64,000 nucleotides of DNA from Phellopilus nigrolimitatus. Lineage: Eukaryota; Basidiomycota; Agaricomycetes; Hymenochaetales; Hymenochaetaceae. The notes below the pieces were generated by a model. The model was given only the letters and a program-made list of their open reading frames with translations, had not been told where the DNA came from and did no database searches. The first letter of the stretch is position 1, and every line of letters starts with the position of its first letter. Shown here piece after piece: positions 49,300 through 60,609 of this stretch. Made by a program: the position numbers and the translations under genes. The stretch is taken from assembly GCA_021029095.1 (NCBI GenBank), contig JAJOHG010000015.1:62001-126000 (forward strand), written 5' to 3'.

Positions 49300-51456
49300 A
49301 TATGCAGCGCTTTGTTGGAAGGAGCATATTGGTGCGCTAGCTCTTATACTCGTGGGCCTTACATCCTTTGCGGCGGAAACACCGTGCGGTTAAGCATCGG
49401 AGGCAAAGCAGGTAGATGAATGGACTAGCAAGTTGCCACGAGACAGTGTCATTAGCTGGCATGCTTCGGGCGTAAAGCAAGCCAAATTTTGCAAGTAAAT
49501 GATGCTTCAAATCCGCGTATCATCCGATCCGTTAGCTTCAGTCAGATGTGAGCTCTTTGTCGGTGAAACTTGAAATCCACTGCAGTACACCAGGCACCTA
49601 CTTAGCACACTACATGCATGTCTTCCAGCGTTGAAAAGCGCAGGCAAGGGAGGTGTAAGAAGTAAGCCAGGCGCTTCTCTCATTTATGGAAGACGCTACG
49701 TCGCCGTCGCCTACTGGAAGCCCCGACCGCTGGCCGTACAACGAGAGATCTGGTTGCCAAAAAGTCAGACGAAGTTCGGTTGACGTCCAAGAAAAAGGTT
49801 GGTTTTTCTTCTGCGCTTGTCTCTTAGTCAATGTAACCGGAAATTCAGAACGAGCAAGGCATCGAACTGTCGAACAAGGGGAGCACGGCACCCGGGCCGG
49901 CGCACGTTTACCGCGCTCCACTGCCACTGTCAAGTCGCCGGACTCATCACTCCAGATACCACTCTCCCGGGGAGCTTCACATCCTTGCCCTGTCTCTCTG
50001 GATGCATCGATACACAGCTGCTCTATCGCGTTCAGATCCTTACCGCTTTTTTTTTACTTTCTCGACCTCCGCATTTGCATTTACTCTGTCAGTACCACGC
50101 CTACTTTAATCTCGTCCCTCCGTCCGATCTCAAGGTCAGACTCAATCCCGAATTCTGCATCGGCTAGAGCAGCATGAATGACAAATGCCGACCAATGAGC
50201 TCCCGAAGTCGGTCTGGTACCTACGTGCGTGAACAAGCGTCTACATGAATTGCCGGATTGTCCTGATAGGATGGACTACTCCTGCTTCCGCGCACGAATA
50301 CGATTGCAGGCGTCATCGAATCGAGAGATGACTGTCGAGTCTAACTATCTCGTCTTTCGAAAGAGAATGGTGTTTCAGCCGGTTCGAAACTGATTCATGG
50401 TGGAACTATTACCATTTGGCAGCGCGTATGTGTTCCCATTGCGTACAGGTTAGTTTCAGCTAGATCCTGAAAGACCATCCATCGTTATACATTGGGAGAG
50501 CGGAGTGGCTGGAACGACGGGAAAGCCACGTGTCTTATCAGCTTTCAACTTTTTACAGGCCTATAGTCTTCTGCGAACAACCCTTAGCGAGGTTCGCCTC
50601 TTTTCGCTTGTTCTCTCTTCTTCCGTGAAATCGTCATTGTGCTCATTTGCAATCTCAACGGACGACGTTCAGCGGGTGGAGTCGTCGAGCACAAGTGCCC
50701 AGTCCAGGGCGTCGGCATAGTCTTCCTCGCGACTCTCCGGGAAGGACGTTTGCCGTAAGAAACAGTCTAACTCACTTTTACCGTTCTTACTCAACGCACA
50801 CATGCGGCATTTACACCTGGCTCGCACCAACGCGACACAATCCGTCCGGTCACGCATAAGCAAGGGCCTGTCCTTTTCCAACTTCTGTTACTTTCTGTTC
50901 ACTGAATGCCGCGCCGTTCTCAAACTTCGATTTTCGTTCTCCCCTCCCTTCTCTCATCCCTCGACCCATATGTCTCGTCTCCTTGTCAATGCGTCATATC
51001 TGCGCAGACGTCAATTGGATTACTTATCAATTTAATTCATCGGTGTGCACTCTCTTTCTCTACATATACCCTGACTGAACGCAGCTTCCGAATCGTACTA
51101 GGATCAGAGCACTAAAGTGGGATTTACATCGACAAGTGATTGTAACAGAGGAGTCTTTAGATGTTCGCTGTCTATTGCCTTGCTCTTGCTCGCTGAGCTT
51201 ACCTTTTTTTTGCTTTCATCCTACATACGGTGTTCGAAAAAATAAATATGGTACAACAATTTGGATAGGATGACATGCATATTCGTCCTGTCGACAGCCG
51301 ACACGTGTGTACTGGCTATTTCGTGCGCTTTATACTACATTCACCCCCATTGCTTATCACCGGGCATCCTACAATGTGGACTAAGAAGATACAATTGGGA
51401 CCATATGTTAGACAAAACTATAACAAATTAGCAGGTGCAAGTGAAATGCGTACATT
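49300..51456. other. Non-coding part of duplicated unit A
   Basis: 2.2 kb between the CBM1 gene and the 3' end of NLR A, with no gene recognised. Most of it matches 58,407-60,609 (for example gatgcttcaaatccgcgtat and ctggatgcatcgatacacag-type segments), so it belongs to the tandem duplication. Pyrimidine-rich runs occur around 50,900-51,100. Confidence 0.6.
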
Positions 51457-54400
51457 TTATTCAGAACTTGAAGGATTCTTGAAAATCTGGGTCCAGGATG
51501 TTCCAGAATACTCCTCCATCTTCTGCCAGTCAATCTTTGGGCGAAGCCTCCTCCTTTGTTCATCTCGTGAGATACAAATCTCAAGTGCATCTCTCATCCT
51601 AGTGCAGTACTTTGGAGGTACCCAGAGCAGCAATTCCCTGATGCATTCTTGTACCATCCATCCTCTCCAAGGTCTTTGGAAAAACTCTCTGTAGACTGAA
51701 AGTCTGCCAACTCAGTGTCACCATCCCAGATGCAGACAGTTTTGTCATGAGAGCCAGACACAATGTTGCATGCCATCAGGTGAGTATGCAACAGACATGA
51801 CCCAGTCTGAGTGACCAGTGAGTGGCTTTCCTACAGGCTTCACTGTCTGGGCATCCCAGATGCAGACAGTATTGTCATCTGAGCCTGACACAATGTGTCT
51901 GCCATCAGGAGAGTAGGCAACAGACCTGACCCAATCTGAATGGCCAGTGAGTGGCTCTCCTACAGCCTTCCCAGTCTGGGCATCCCAGATGCAGATGCTT
52001 CCCTCAGATAAGCCAGATACAATGTGTCTGCCATCAGGGGAGTAGGCAACAGAGGTGACCAAGTCTGAATGACCAGGGAGTGGCTTTCCTACAGCCTTCC
52101 CAGTCTGGGTGTCCCAGATGCAGACAGTATTGTCATCTGAGCTTGACACAATGTGTCTGCCATCAGGAGAGTAGGCAACAGACCTGACCCAATCTGAATG
52201 GCCAGTGAGTGGCTCTCCTACAGCCTTCCCAGTCTGTGCATCCCAGATGCAGATGGTCTCATCCCATGAGCCAGACACAATTTGCCTGCCATCAGGGGAG
52301 TAGGCAACAGATGTGACACAGCTTAAATGGCCTACAGTCTCCCCAGTCCTTAAAGCAGTTCCTTCTGTGTGCATTGTCCGTTCATCATCTTTCCAAACAC
52401 TGTCCTTTCCCTTCAAAACAAGATGCTGGTTTGAAAATGAAGGACAAAACTGATGAGCTGTGTAACAGTCTGATGGCACCCATGATAAAGCAGAGATGTA
52501 AAGATGGGGTGTGCTGCTTCTGATGCCTTCATAGAAGGCAGAGGTGAATCTGTGAAGGTCTACACAAGCCATTTTGATTTCATTGTGTTCCTAAATGTAA
52601 GTATATAAGCAAGATTATACAAAAAGCTAGTCAGTAGATCTTACTTTGAAGTAATTAATGCATTGTGCCAACACTTCAATGCCTGGTTTGAGTTCCCCCA
52701 TTAAACTCAAGGCTTCAAGCCAGAATAAAGCACTTGGTCCACATAAAAACCTCTGGACCAAACTCTGGACTGCCAGATTCTCTATAAAGTCAAGATCTGA
52801 TGTGGATATATAGTCCATCCAGTGCAAGCAGCTGTATTGCAGGGCCTGAGGAATACACCTGGAAATTCTATCTTCAAGATCTGGAACAGCACTGTTTGGA
52901 AGATATGAAGTCTCTAATTGACAGATGTTGAACTTGAGACCAGAGTGCATGACCTGCAGGCATTTTATGGCAAGGTTGGTCTGAAATTGCACAGGATCAA
53001 TCCAGAACTGTGGAGAATGCAGTTCTTGACCAATCAAGTCCAAGAAGGAGGGATGATAAACCTGCACTGCACCATCTGCACTGTTCTCATAGAGCACAGG
53101 ACATAGTTTGCATATGGCTGTTTTCAGATCTGACTTGCTAATGTATCCTCCTTCAGGCAGACTAGGCAAGAACTCTACAAGCACTGTAATGGGAAGTGGC
53201 CTGATTCTTAATGCCACAAAAAGTGTGCACAGGATAGCCTGAATTACTGGCAAAGCCTTCAGGTCACCCCTGTGGGCTGCATGTACCCTGGAGGCATAGA
53301 AGTCATTGAGCTCTGCCTCTGGGCTGCCATCATGCTCCCCTAGAAGTCTTCTCACTTCTGCAAATGTATCTGGTTTATCTGCATCAAACTTGAAGATGGA
53401 CTTGATCCAAGAAAAGCAGCCAAGAGCTTTCATGGCTTTAGCAGCAAGAATCCCCACCTCTTCCTCTTCAAGCAAAGAACTGGAATAGTGAATTGGCAGC
53501 TTCCTTGCACAGAAGTTTGTGTAGTCCAATACAGCTTTCTGCATATCAACGACACCAGCATGGATGTTCACTTCCTGGCATTTGACAGTATGACTCTGTG
53601 TCAAAACCTGTTGAATTTCCAAACAAGGCCTACTGGTGATAAACACCTTAAGCCAAGGAACAGCATCTGCAAGCTTTGTAATGACTTCAGTTAACTCCAC
53701 TGATTTGCCACATTTATCCAGAGCATCAATGACAATTATCAATGGCTTTGGAGGAAATTCTGTGAATTTCTCCAGGGTGATGAGGGGCTTTTTGATCAAC
53801 AGATCATATTGCCTGTTTAAATCCTTTGCCAACCTCAGCTCATCTTGGCTATGTAAGACAGATAAGACTTCCCTGCGGTATGGCCCATGCCATTTAGACA
53901 GTTGATAGGCCAGGGTAGGGATGAGTTTGAGATGGTCACAACAATCTGGGTCATCCTTCTGACTCTGACAGAAAAAGCACCCTAAGAGAAGTCTCTGATT
54001 ATCAAACATATGGGCAACAGTGTTTGCAACTGCAGTTTTTCCAGAACCTGCAAAACCATGAAGCCAGAAGAGTTTAGAGTCAGAGCTGGCCCAGCATTTG
54101 ACCTGTTCAAATAGTTCCTTTCTTGTCCCTTCCAGACAAACACCCTCTGCACTGTAGTAGGCATTCCTTGCATAACACAACCGGTTGAGTGCTTGATCTT
54201 CCATGAGTTCCACTGAAATGTTCAACCTGAGACTCAAAACAATCCATCAAATAGACTAAATTTTCAATAACAGACCTCCCATGATAGCAGCATTCCATAT
54301 CTCTGCTTTGACACACCAGTCATAATGATCTTTCAGCCTCCTCAAATCATTTTTCCAAGATTCAACCTCCTCTTGGTAGTCAGAGAGCATATCCCCTATA

Positions 54401-55603
54401 CAAATGGTCAGAAATGTTTTCTTGGAAAAAATCTGTGTTTTCACCAAGGAACCCCTGTGAAGAATACTTGATGATAGAAGAAACAATCTGTTCAAAAGCC
54501 ACAAGCATTTCCTTGATTGTTTGCCTTGTGTTTTCATGTGCCACAAGACTAGGTGTGAGTTCTTGAGTAAAAGGTAGAAAAGTTGTCAAGTCTTGCACAA
54601 GCTCAGTGGCATTATTATGAACCTCCTTCTGCAGCTTGCATCTCTAGATAGACAGGGAAATAAGTGTTCAATCATTAGCAAGTTTTCCTTGACAGTACCT
54701 CGTATAAGACATTGATGACTGTAATAGCTGCACTGGCGGCGGGATGCAGCTGCAACAATTTCAGCTTAGCTTCAAATATAAATCTTCTAACTCACATCTT
54801 TCACTCCATCACCGAGTTTCATAAGGAAGGCTATAGCTTTACTGGATTCTCCCAGGCTGTCGAGCAGTAATTTTTTATTGCCAAGTTGACGACCTGCTTC
54901 CTCGATAATATGCTTGACAAACTTGTCCGTCTCAGAGGGTAACTGTCAGCTTGTTCGCCATGAATGGAGTACTATATGCTTACAGGTTTCGTAGGAATAC
55001 AAGTCAGTGTAATGGTGAGCCTCTTTGAACCTAAAGGTGCAATTTAAGTATAATGATTGCTTAACATAGAGAAAATAATATGAACGACAAAAAGCTATAG
55101 ACGGATCGTTCGTACCTTCCACGGAGAATGATTCTTTCCCACCAATATCAGCAGCTTTGACGCTAATTTCTTCAATTAACTTGTAGAAACTCTCGACGGA
55201 GATACTGATTTCTGCAGTGGACGAGACCGGACTGGCAGGATAAAGAGGTCATTGAAAACACCATATCGAATCAATCATTAGGCTCACAATGTGTCCTCCA
55301 GCTTCCAATCCACTGCGTCGTTTCTGCCGAATTGGGGTGACTTGTACTCCTTGCCGTCCGCTTTGAGTTTGAGAGAAATACGGCCCTGTGGACGCCCGTC
55401 TTTGAAAAGAACTTCGATTTCTATACAGCGACAGCTGCGCTTCAACACTCATACCAAGCGGTCTAAGAAGACGGCCGCACCTTTCAAGTGCACAAATCTA
55501 TGAACAGGGATACAGACACGATGAGTTCGCGCTCGCAAGCATGCTGTGTAATCACTCACAGGCCATGATTATTGCCTCTCACAACGTCCAGGGATTGAGA
55601 CAT
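51457..55603 (-). CDS. NLR-type protein A: C2-like, helical, NACHT, WD40 (WD40 part frameshifted)
   Basis: Fungal NOD-like receptor of the NACHT-WD40 class linked in fungi to allorecognition and probably innate immunity. The likely start is ATG 55,603. Order: a C2-like strand segment (IEVLFKDGRPQGRISLKLKA, 55.4-55.3 kb), a helical adaptor (SVESFYKLIEEISVKAA; KEMLVAFEQIVSSIIKYSSQ), NACHT (54,237-52,627) with Walker A GFAGSGKT and Walker B LIIVIDALDKCG, a winged-helix-like region, then five WD40 repeats of 43 residues. In Walker B the usual DALDEC is DALDKC. After the fourth full repeat an extra base (near 51,770) shifts the frame, and a missing base near 51,640 restores it. The enclosed stretch still reads as a fifth repeat in the shifted frame (IVSGSHDKTVCIWD), but the original frame meets a stop. 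So as assembled the WD40 end is lost. The C-terminal tail EYSGTSWTQIFKNPS matches copy B. Confidence 0.85.
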
Positions 55604-56532
55604 GATGATGTCGAAGATGCAGAGAAAGCTGAGATACCAGGTAAACTTGAGGTTTGAGACGATGGTGGTCAGGATCAAGTCGCGAAAGGCGTCCATCATC
55701 GATGGACGTCGTGATCGATCGGTGTTCCGCATTAGGAACAGTAACTTAATCCCATTTTTAATAATAATAATAAAACATTTCTACGGGGATTAGGGATTAT
55801 CTGTCTTTCCCTCGTGAGATCGTAATTTGATACAGAGGAACCGACGACTTAAGAACGGGCGCGGCGATGAACGCCCGACAAAGGTTTGAAATGTGTAGAC
55901 GGACTGTTCTCGAGAACTCCCGATCCACCAGGTTTTGACGTCGCTGTATACTCCATGTACCGTCGAACCGATGACGCTGAATCCGTGAAAATGGTAGATC
56001 CAAACTCGTCTGTACGTCTCTATCCCAGATGTTCACATGCGCGCCAGGATGCTTATAAATGAGAGGATGATAGGTCAGCAACTCGGCTCTGATGGAATCC
56101 TGATCAGGAGCGATATTGAATTTGTTTCGTGACCAGCGTCGATATGATAGTGCCCAGCGTGGATAAGATAGTGCCCAGGTGGTGACTCAAAGACGGCCCA
56201 TTATTGAAAGCGTTCAGCAGATAGAAGCTACGTGGATATTCGCAGTAAATGCGGGTAATGTGAGCCTTAGCACGAACGAAACGATCCGAGTAACCATTTG
56301 GACGAGCATGGGGTATGACAGATGGCGATGTCAAGTCAGTCAATGTAAAGTGCATCTGCATTAGATGGCCCCTTACAAGCTTTTGTTCGTTGCGATGACG
56401 TAGAACATTTATTTGTTGAGACTTGTTCGAAGGTCCAGAGTGAACAGCAGCAAAACGTCCTGGTAGGCCCAAGTATGTGTGAATTGATTTAAGGACACTT
56501 GGATTATTGTCGCGGCCGCTACAACCTCGACA
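55604..56532. other. Spacer between NLR A and the next gene
   Basis: About 930 bp. It contains the NLR A promoter, with an ataataataat run near 55,762. A short direct repeat, gata(t/a)gatagtgcccag, occurs twice near 56,130-56,175. No gene recognised. Confidence 0.4.
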
Positions 56533-57208
56533 TCATGAGCGCTTCGTCGAAGTGAGCTGGAATAAATTCGTCAGGCGACGAATGTCTTCCTCTCGTTGCG
56601 CGCAAGCAGACGGAGCTTCTTCAGAACGGATGAATGATCCTAGCGGTCGGAAACAGGCTGCTTCTACGTCGATCAACATTAGATATTCCAAATCCGTTTC
56701 GTCGAGGAGCTGAAGGATAGAATGTATTGAATTCAGATAAACAGAAAGAACATGTAATGCGAAACAAAACAGCCGAAACGCACCTTGTCGCGCTCCTTGA
56801 CATCTCCCTCTGGCATTACCATGATGCGAACGTGCTGAGGAGCAAATCCGTCTCGAGCGTCCCGCGCTTCCGGCTAAGGTACACAAGGCGGGCGAGCATC
56901 TTTTCGAACGACACGTTTAACAGGTAGTAGGCGCACTTGAAGGCAGGCGGAGGCAAGTGGGTTAGCGGGCGCATAGTCTTCGCATGTTTGGGTATGGTAA
57001 GTAGCCACCAGTCGTCATTGAAAGATGGAACAGGCTTGACGAGAGCTTGCCACGCGCGATCGACGAAGTAAATTGTCAGAAACTTCGTTGGAAGGCTCGA
57101 GAGGCCATTATAGTTCAGCGCTAGCCATTGATTTTCGCATGTCTTTGAAGCGCCGAGCTCGCTGTTTTCATCTTTGTCGTCGACGTCGTTGAGGACGATG
57201 AATGGCAA
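56533..57208 (-). CDS. Hypothetical protein, at least two exons, 5' end unclear
   Basis: I do not recognise the family. Protein-like reading is seen in VFIVLNDVDDKDE, then AWQALVKPVPSFNDDWWLLT and AYYLLNVSFEKMLARLVY (57,200-56,890). It continues after a frame change or short intron with DGFAPQHVRIMVMPEGDVKE, a 67-base GT-AG intron (about 56,780-56,714), and LLDETDLEYLMLIDVEAACF to a stop at 56,533. The last exon joins in phase. No ATG start is found: upstream, at 57,240, the frame runs directly into a fragment of an OYE gene, so the 5' end may have been lost by rearrangement. Confidence 0.45.
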
Positions 57209-57267
57209 CGGAAACCCGTTTTAGGAAGTTAGCGCCTCGCCGGGACAAAACGCCTTCGAGCCGCCTC

Positions 57268-57636
57268 GCTACCACGCGCACGAACGACTTGAAGAACGCC
57301 TGGCACGGCGGCGAGTCCTGCACTAATTCTTCTTGACGTCAGTAAACATCTAAGACGAGCAAAGATGGCTCACCAGATGATTCATAATCGCCGCCACTGA
57401 CTCCGATGAAATCAATCTCAGCACCTTCCCACTCCCAGCCAACGATCTCTGCGAGGTGCACCGGCCGGCCTCCTCGCGCAGGCGCCAGAGACGTAGTCCG
57501 CCGCGTTCAGTTTGATGCCCACCACGAAAGCTCTGGAAAAGGCGGCACGGACGGCACGGACAATCTCGCGCAACAGAGCCACCGGACCAGCGTAAGCATC
57601 CGTGCGCAGATTCGCCCTTCGCGATATAGACTGTCG
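57268..57636 (-). pseudogene. OYE-like gene fragment (exon 3, intron, start of exon 4)
   Basis: Matches the OYE-like gene at 643-2342 from the exon 3 region (reading RRANLRTDAYAGPVALLREI and GWEWEGAEIDFI) through the third intron into exon 4 (QDSPPCQAFFKSFVRVV). The intron is kept, including its GT donor, so it is a DNA-level fragment and not a retrocopy. Identity is clearly below 100 percent, which indicates an older paralogue. Frame breaks occur within exon 3. It is joined on its right to the truncated CBM1 gene copy B. Confidence 0.8.
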
Positions 57637-58406
57637 ATGCCGATGAAATGTTTACTATCTCGCGAAGGACATTTCGCACAGATGAGCATTGAGGTAAATA
57701 TATTCTACACACCATCGGGATAGAGAACACTTCCGGCAGCCGCTACTCCACCTGCCCATTGTTGAACTGAAACTGGCCGCGATCGAATAACTTCCAAACA
57801 CTACCAGGCCAGCAGTGTCAGACACCGCAGACTGGAGGTAGGTATGGAAATCGGGCTCTTCCTGTAAGAGTTCGCGTTGATTTGAAAGTCTGTGTTGTGC
57901 ACCAGTAAAACGATGCCCTACGTCTGCGCGAACCCATAAAAATTTCCCGTAAGGAGAGTCGCGCCTGCCGGCCCTGCCGTCGCAGTTCCTGAGGGGATGG
58001 AAGAGGTACCACCGCCTCCAGAACTAGCGCTCGTAGTTTATCGAGAATCAATGAGATTCGGAAGTCAGCGACGAACAAAAATGGTTGGCGTACGGATGCC
58101 GCGGGTGCCGTAGCAGATGAACTAGACGCGGTTCCTTGAAGACACTGCGAAGCGCACATTAGCGCCGCCGTGACAGTTATCTGATGCGCTTCGATACTTG
58201 CCTGGCTGTAATATTCGCTGCTGTACGTGCAGACGCATCCAGAGGGACAAGTGGTCGCGCCAGTCCAGCCTGTGACACCGCACTGAATTCATATGGAATG
58301 AGGGAGCAACATATAAGCCTATCATTCGAAGAGTACGTACCTGACCCCACTCAGGCGCAGTGGTCTGCGCAATGACACTCATGAAAAGAGCGAATTTTCC
58401 AAGCAT
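57637..58406 (-). pseudogene. Secreted CBM1 protein, copy B (3' end replaced)
   Basis: Duplicate of the CBM1 gene at 48,196-49,299. The signal peptide is shortened by an internal deletion (MLGKFALFMSVIAQ). The CBM1 exon has the same GC donor. The following domain begins EEPDFHTYLQSAV and then changes frame (FQFNNGQV, followed by an in-frame TAG). Similarity to copy A ends near 57,636, where the sequence switches to an OYE-like gene fragment, so the conserved C-terminus (CADETLNYYNG in A) is missing. The gene cannot make the full protein. Confidence 0.8.
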
Positions 58407-60609
58407 AGATGCAGCGATTTGTTAGGAAGGGACATATTGGTGCTTCAGCTCTTATACTCGTAGAGCCTTACATCCTTTGCGGTGGAGACACCATGCGATA
58501 AGCGTCGCGGGCAAAGCAGGTAGGTGGATTGATTGGCAAGTCGCTACAAGACAGGGTCATTTGCTGGCATCCTTCGGGCGTAAAAGCAAGCCAAAAATGT
58601 GCAAGTAAATGATGCTTCAAATCCGCGTATCATCCGATCCGGATGTGACCTCATTGTCGGTGAAAGTTGAAATCCGGCTGCCGGGGCTTCCAGTAGTTTG
58701 GCATCCAGGTGTCGACGCATCGCCGTCCGTATATGATAGAAGAGCCTGGCTTACTTCTCGCGAGCACCCTTGTCTGCACCTTTCAACGCTGAAACGACGT
58801 ACTATACATGTAGCCAGTGCCAAGTGCTTGGTGGGTTGCAATGGCCGTATACCGAGAGATCTGGTCTCCAAGAGGTAAGACGAGGTTCGTCTGACGTCCA
58901 AGCAAAAATAATACATTGTTTCTGCGCTTGTCTCTGGTCAGATGCAGGAAGAGCAAGGTGTCGAGCTAGAGAGGGATCGGACCGGGCCGGCGCACGTTTA
59001 CCGCTCCACCGCCACCGACAAGTCGTCGCTCACTCGCGGGGCTTCACATCCTGGCTAGCCCTGTCTCTCTGGACGTATCGAGGCACACACAGCTGTCCAT
59101 TCGTATTCGTGCCCTGACCGACTTTTACTTTCTCGACCTCCCCGTCTAGCTCGAGTTAAGACGTCCCGGCGTACCCAGCATCGACAACGCATTTGCATTC
59201 ACTATCAACGTCGTGCCTACCCTAATCTCATCCCTCCGTCCAATTCAAAACCAGACTCAGTCCCGAATTCTGTGCCGACTAGGGCAGCATGAAGGAAAAT
59301 ACCGCACAATGAGCTCTCAATGTCGGTCTGGTATCTACGGTGCGTGAACAAGCGTCTACGTGAATCGCTGGAATGTGCTGACAGCGTGCACTTAAAATGG
59401 ACTACTCTTGCTTCAGTGTACGAATATGATTGCAGGCGTCATCGAGTCGAAAGATGACAGTCAATTCCGACTATCTCGTTTTTCGAAAGGGAATGATGTT
59501 TCAACCGATTCGTGATTGATCTATGGCAGAACAATTACCGTTTGGCAGCGCGTATGTGTTTCCTTTGCGCACAAGCTAGTTTGAGCTAGATCCTGAAAGA
59601 CCATCCATCGTCATTGTCTTGCAAGAGTCGGGTGATTGGAACGACGAGTAAGTCAAGTGTCTCAGCTTTTTTACTGGTTTATGAGCTATTCCAAGCATCG
59701 AATTCGACGAGCACCTTATGGTCGCGAACTTTCAAATGGTGCGCCTCATTTTCTTTCTTGTTTGATTCAGCACGTAGTTATCACTTTGCCGAGTTGATCT
59801 CAACAGATGACCGAGACGTAGTCGTGTTCAGTACATGGACTCATCGAGCGCAAGTACCCAGCGACGACATAGTCTCCCTCGCGGCTCCTCGAAAAGAGAG
59901 TGGCTCGTCGTAAATCATACTCTGATTCGCTTTTACTACTCATGCTCAACGCGCACATGCTGCACGTACACCTAACTCACACCGACGTAGCACAATCCGG
60001 CCGGTCATGCACAAGTGAAGTCCTGTCCCTCTCGCAAATCGTGTTTGTTGGTTTCCTCTCCGTTTCCAACCTTCGATCTTCGTTCTCCCCTCTTATCTCT
60101 CATCCCTCGACCCATACGTCTCGTGTTTCACTGTTCACTGCTAATACGTCGTATCTGCAGACGCCAATTGGGTTGCTTATCAATCTGATCCATCGGTGTG
60201 CACTCTTTTCCCTCTACATACGTTCTGATTGAGCGCAGCTCGTAGTTCGCTTAGAATCAAAGCACTCAAATGGCAGTTACCTCAACAATTGACTGTTACA
60301 CAAGAATCTTTCGACGCTCGCTGTCTATTGCCTTGCTCTTGCTCGCTGACCTTACCTTTTCTTTGCTTCATCCTACATACGGAGTTCGAACAAATATTTA
60401 TGGTACAGATGTTTGGATAGAAGGACATGCATATTCGTCCTGTCAACAGTCGACAGGTGTGTACTGGCTATTTGGTGCGCATTATACTACATTCACTCCA
60501 ATCGCTTATCACCGGGCACCCTACAATGTAGACTACGAAGATACGGAACGAAACAAAATGTTAGATATAACTGTAACGAATTATCCGGTGCAAGTGAAAC
60601 ACGTACATC
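58407..60609. other. Non-coding part of duplicated unit B
   Basis: 2.2 kb that match 49,300-51,456 with small insertions and deletions. No gene recognised. Confidence 0.6.

Noticed and set aside
50370..50400. ggttcgaaac, resembling a tRNA B box
   Set aside because: No matching A box, acceptor stem or cloverleaf could be drawn around it.
51800..52330. Regularly spaced near-identical repeats that could suggest a CRISPR-like or satellite array
   Set aside because: The 126-129-bp period is one WD40 repeat and the frame is coding; there are no unique spacers.
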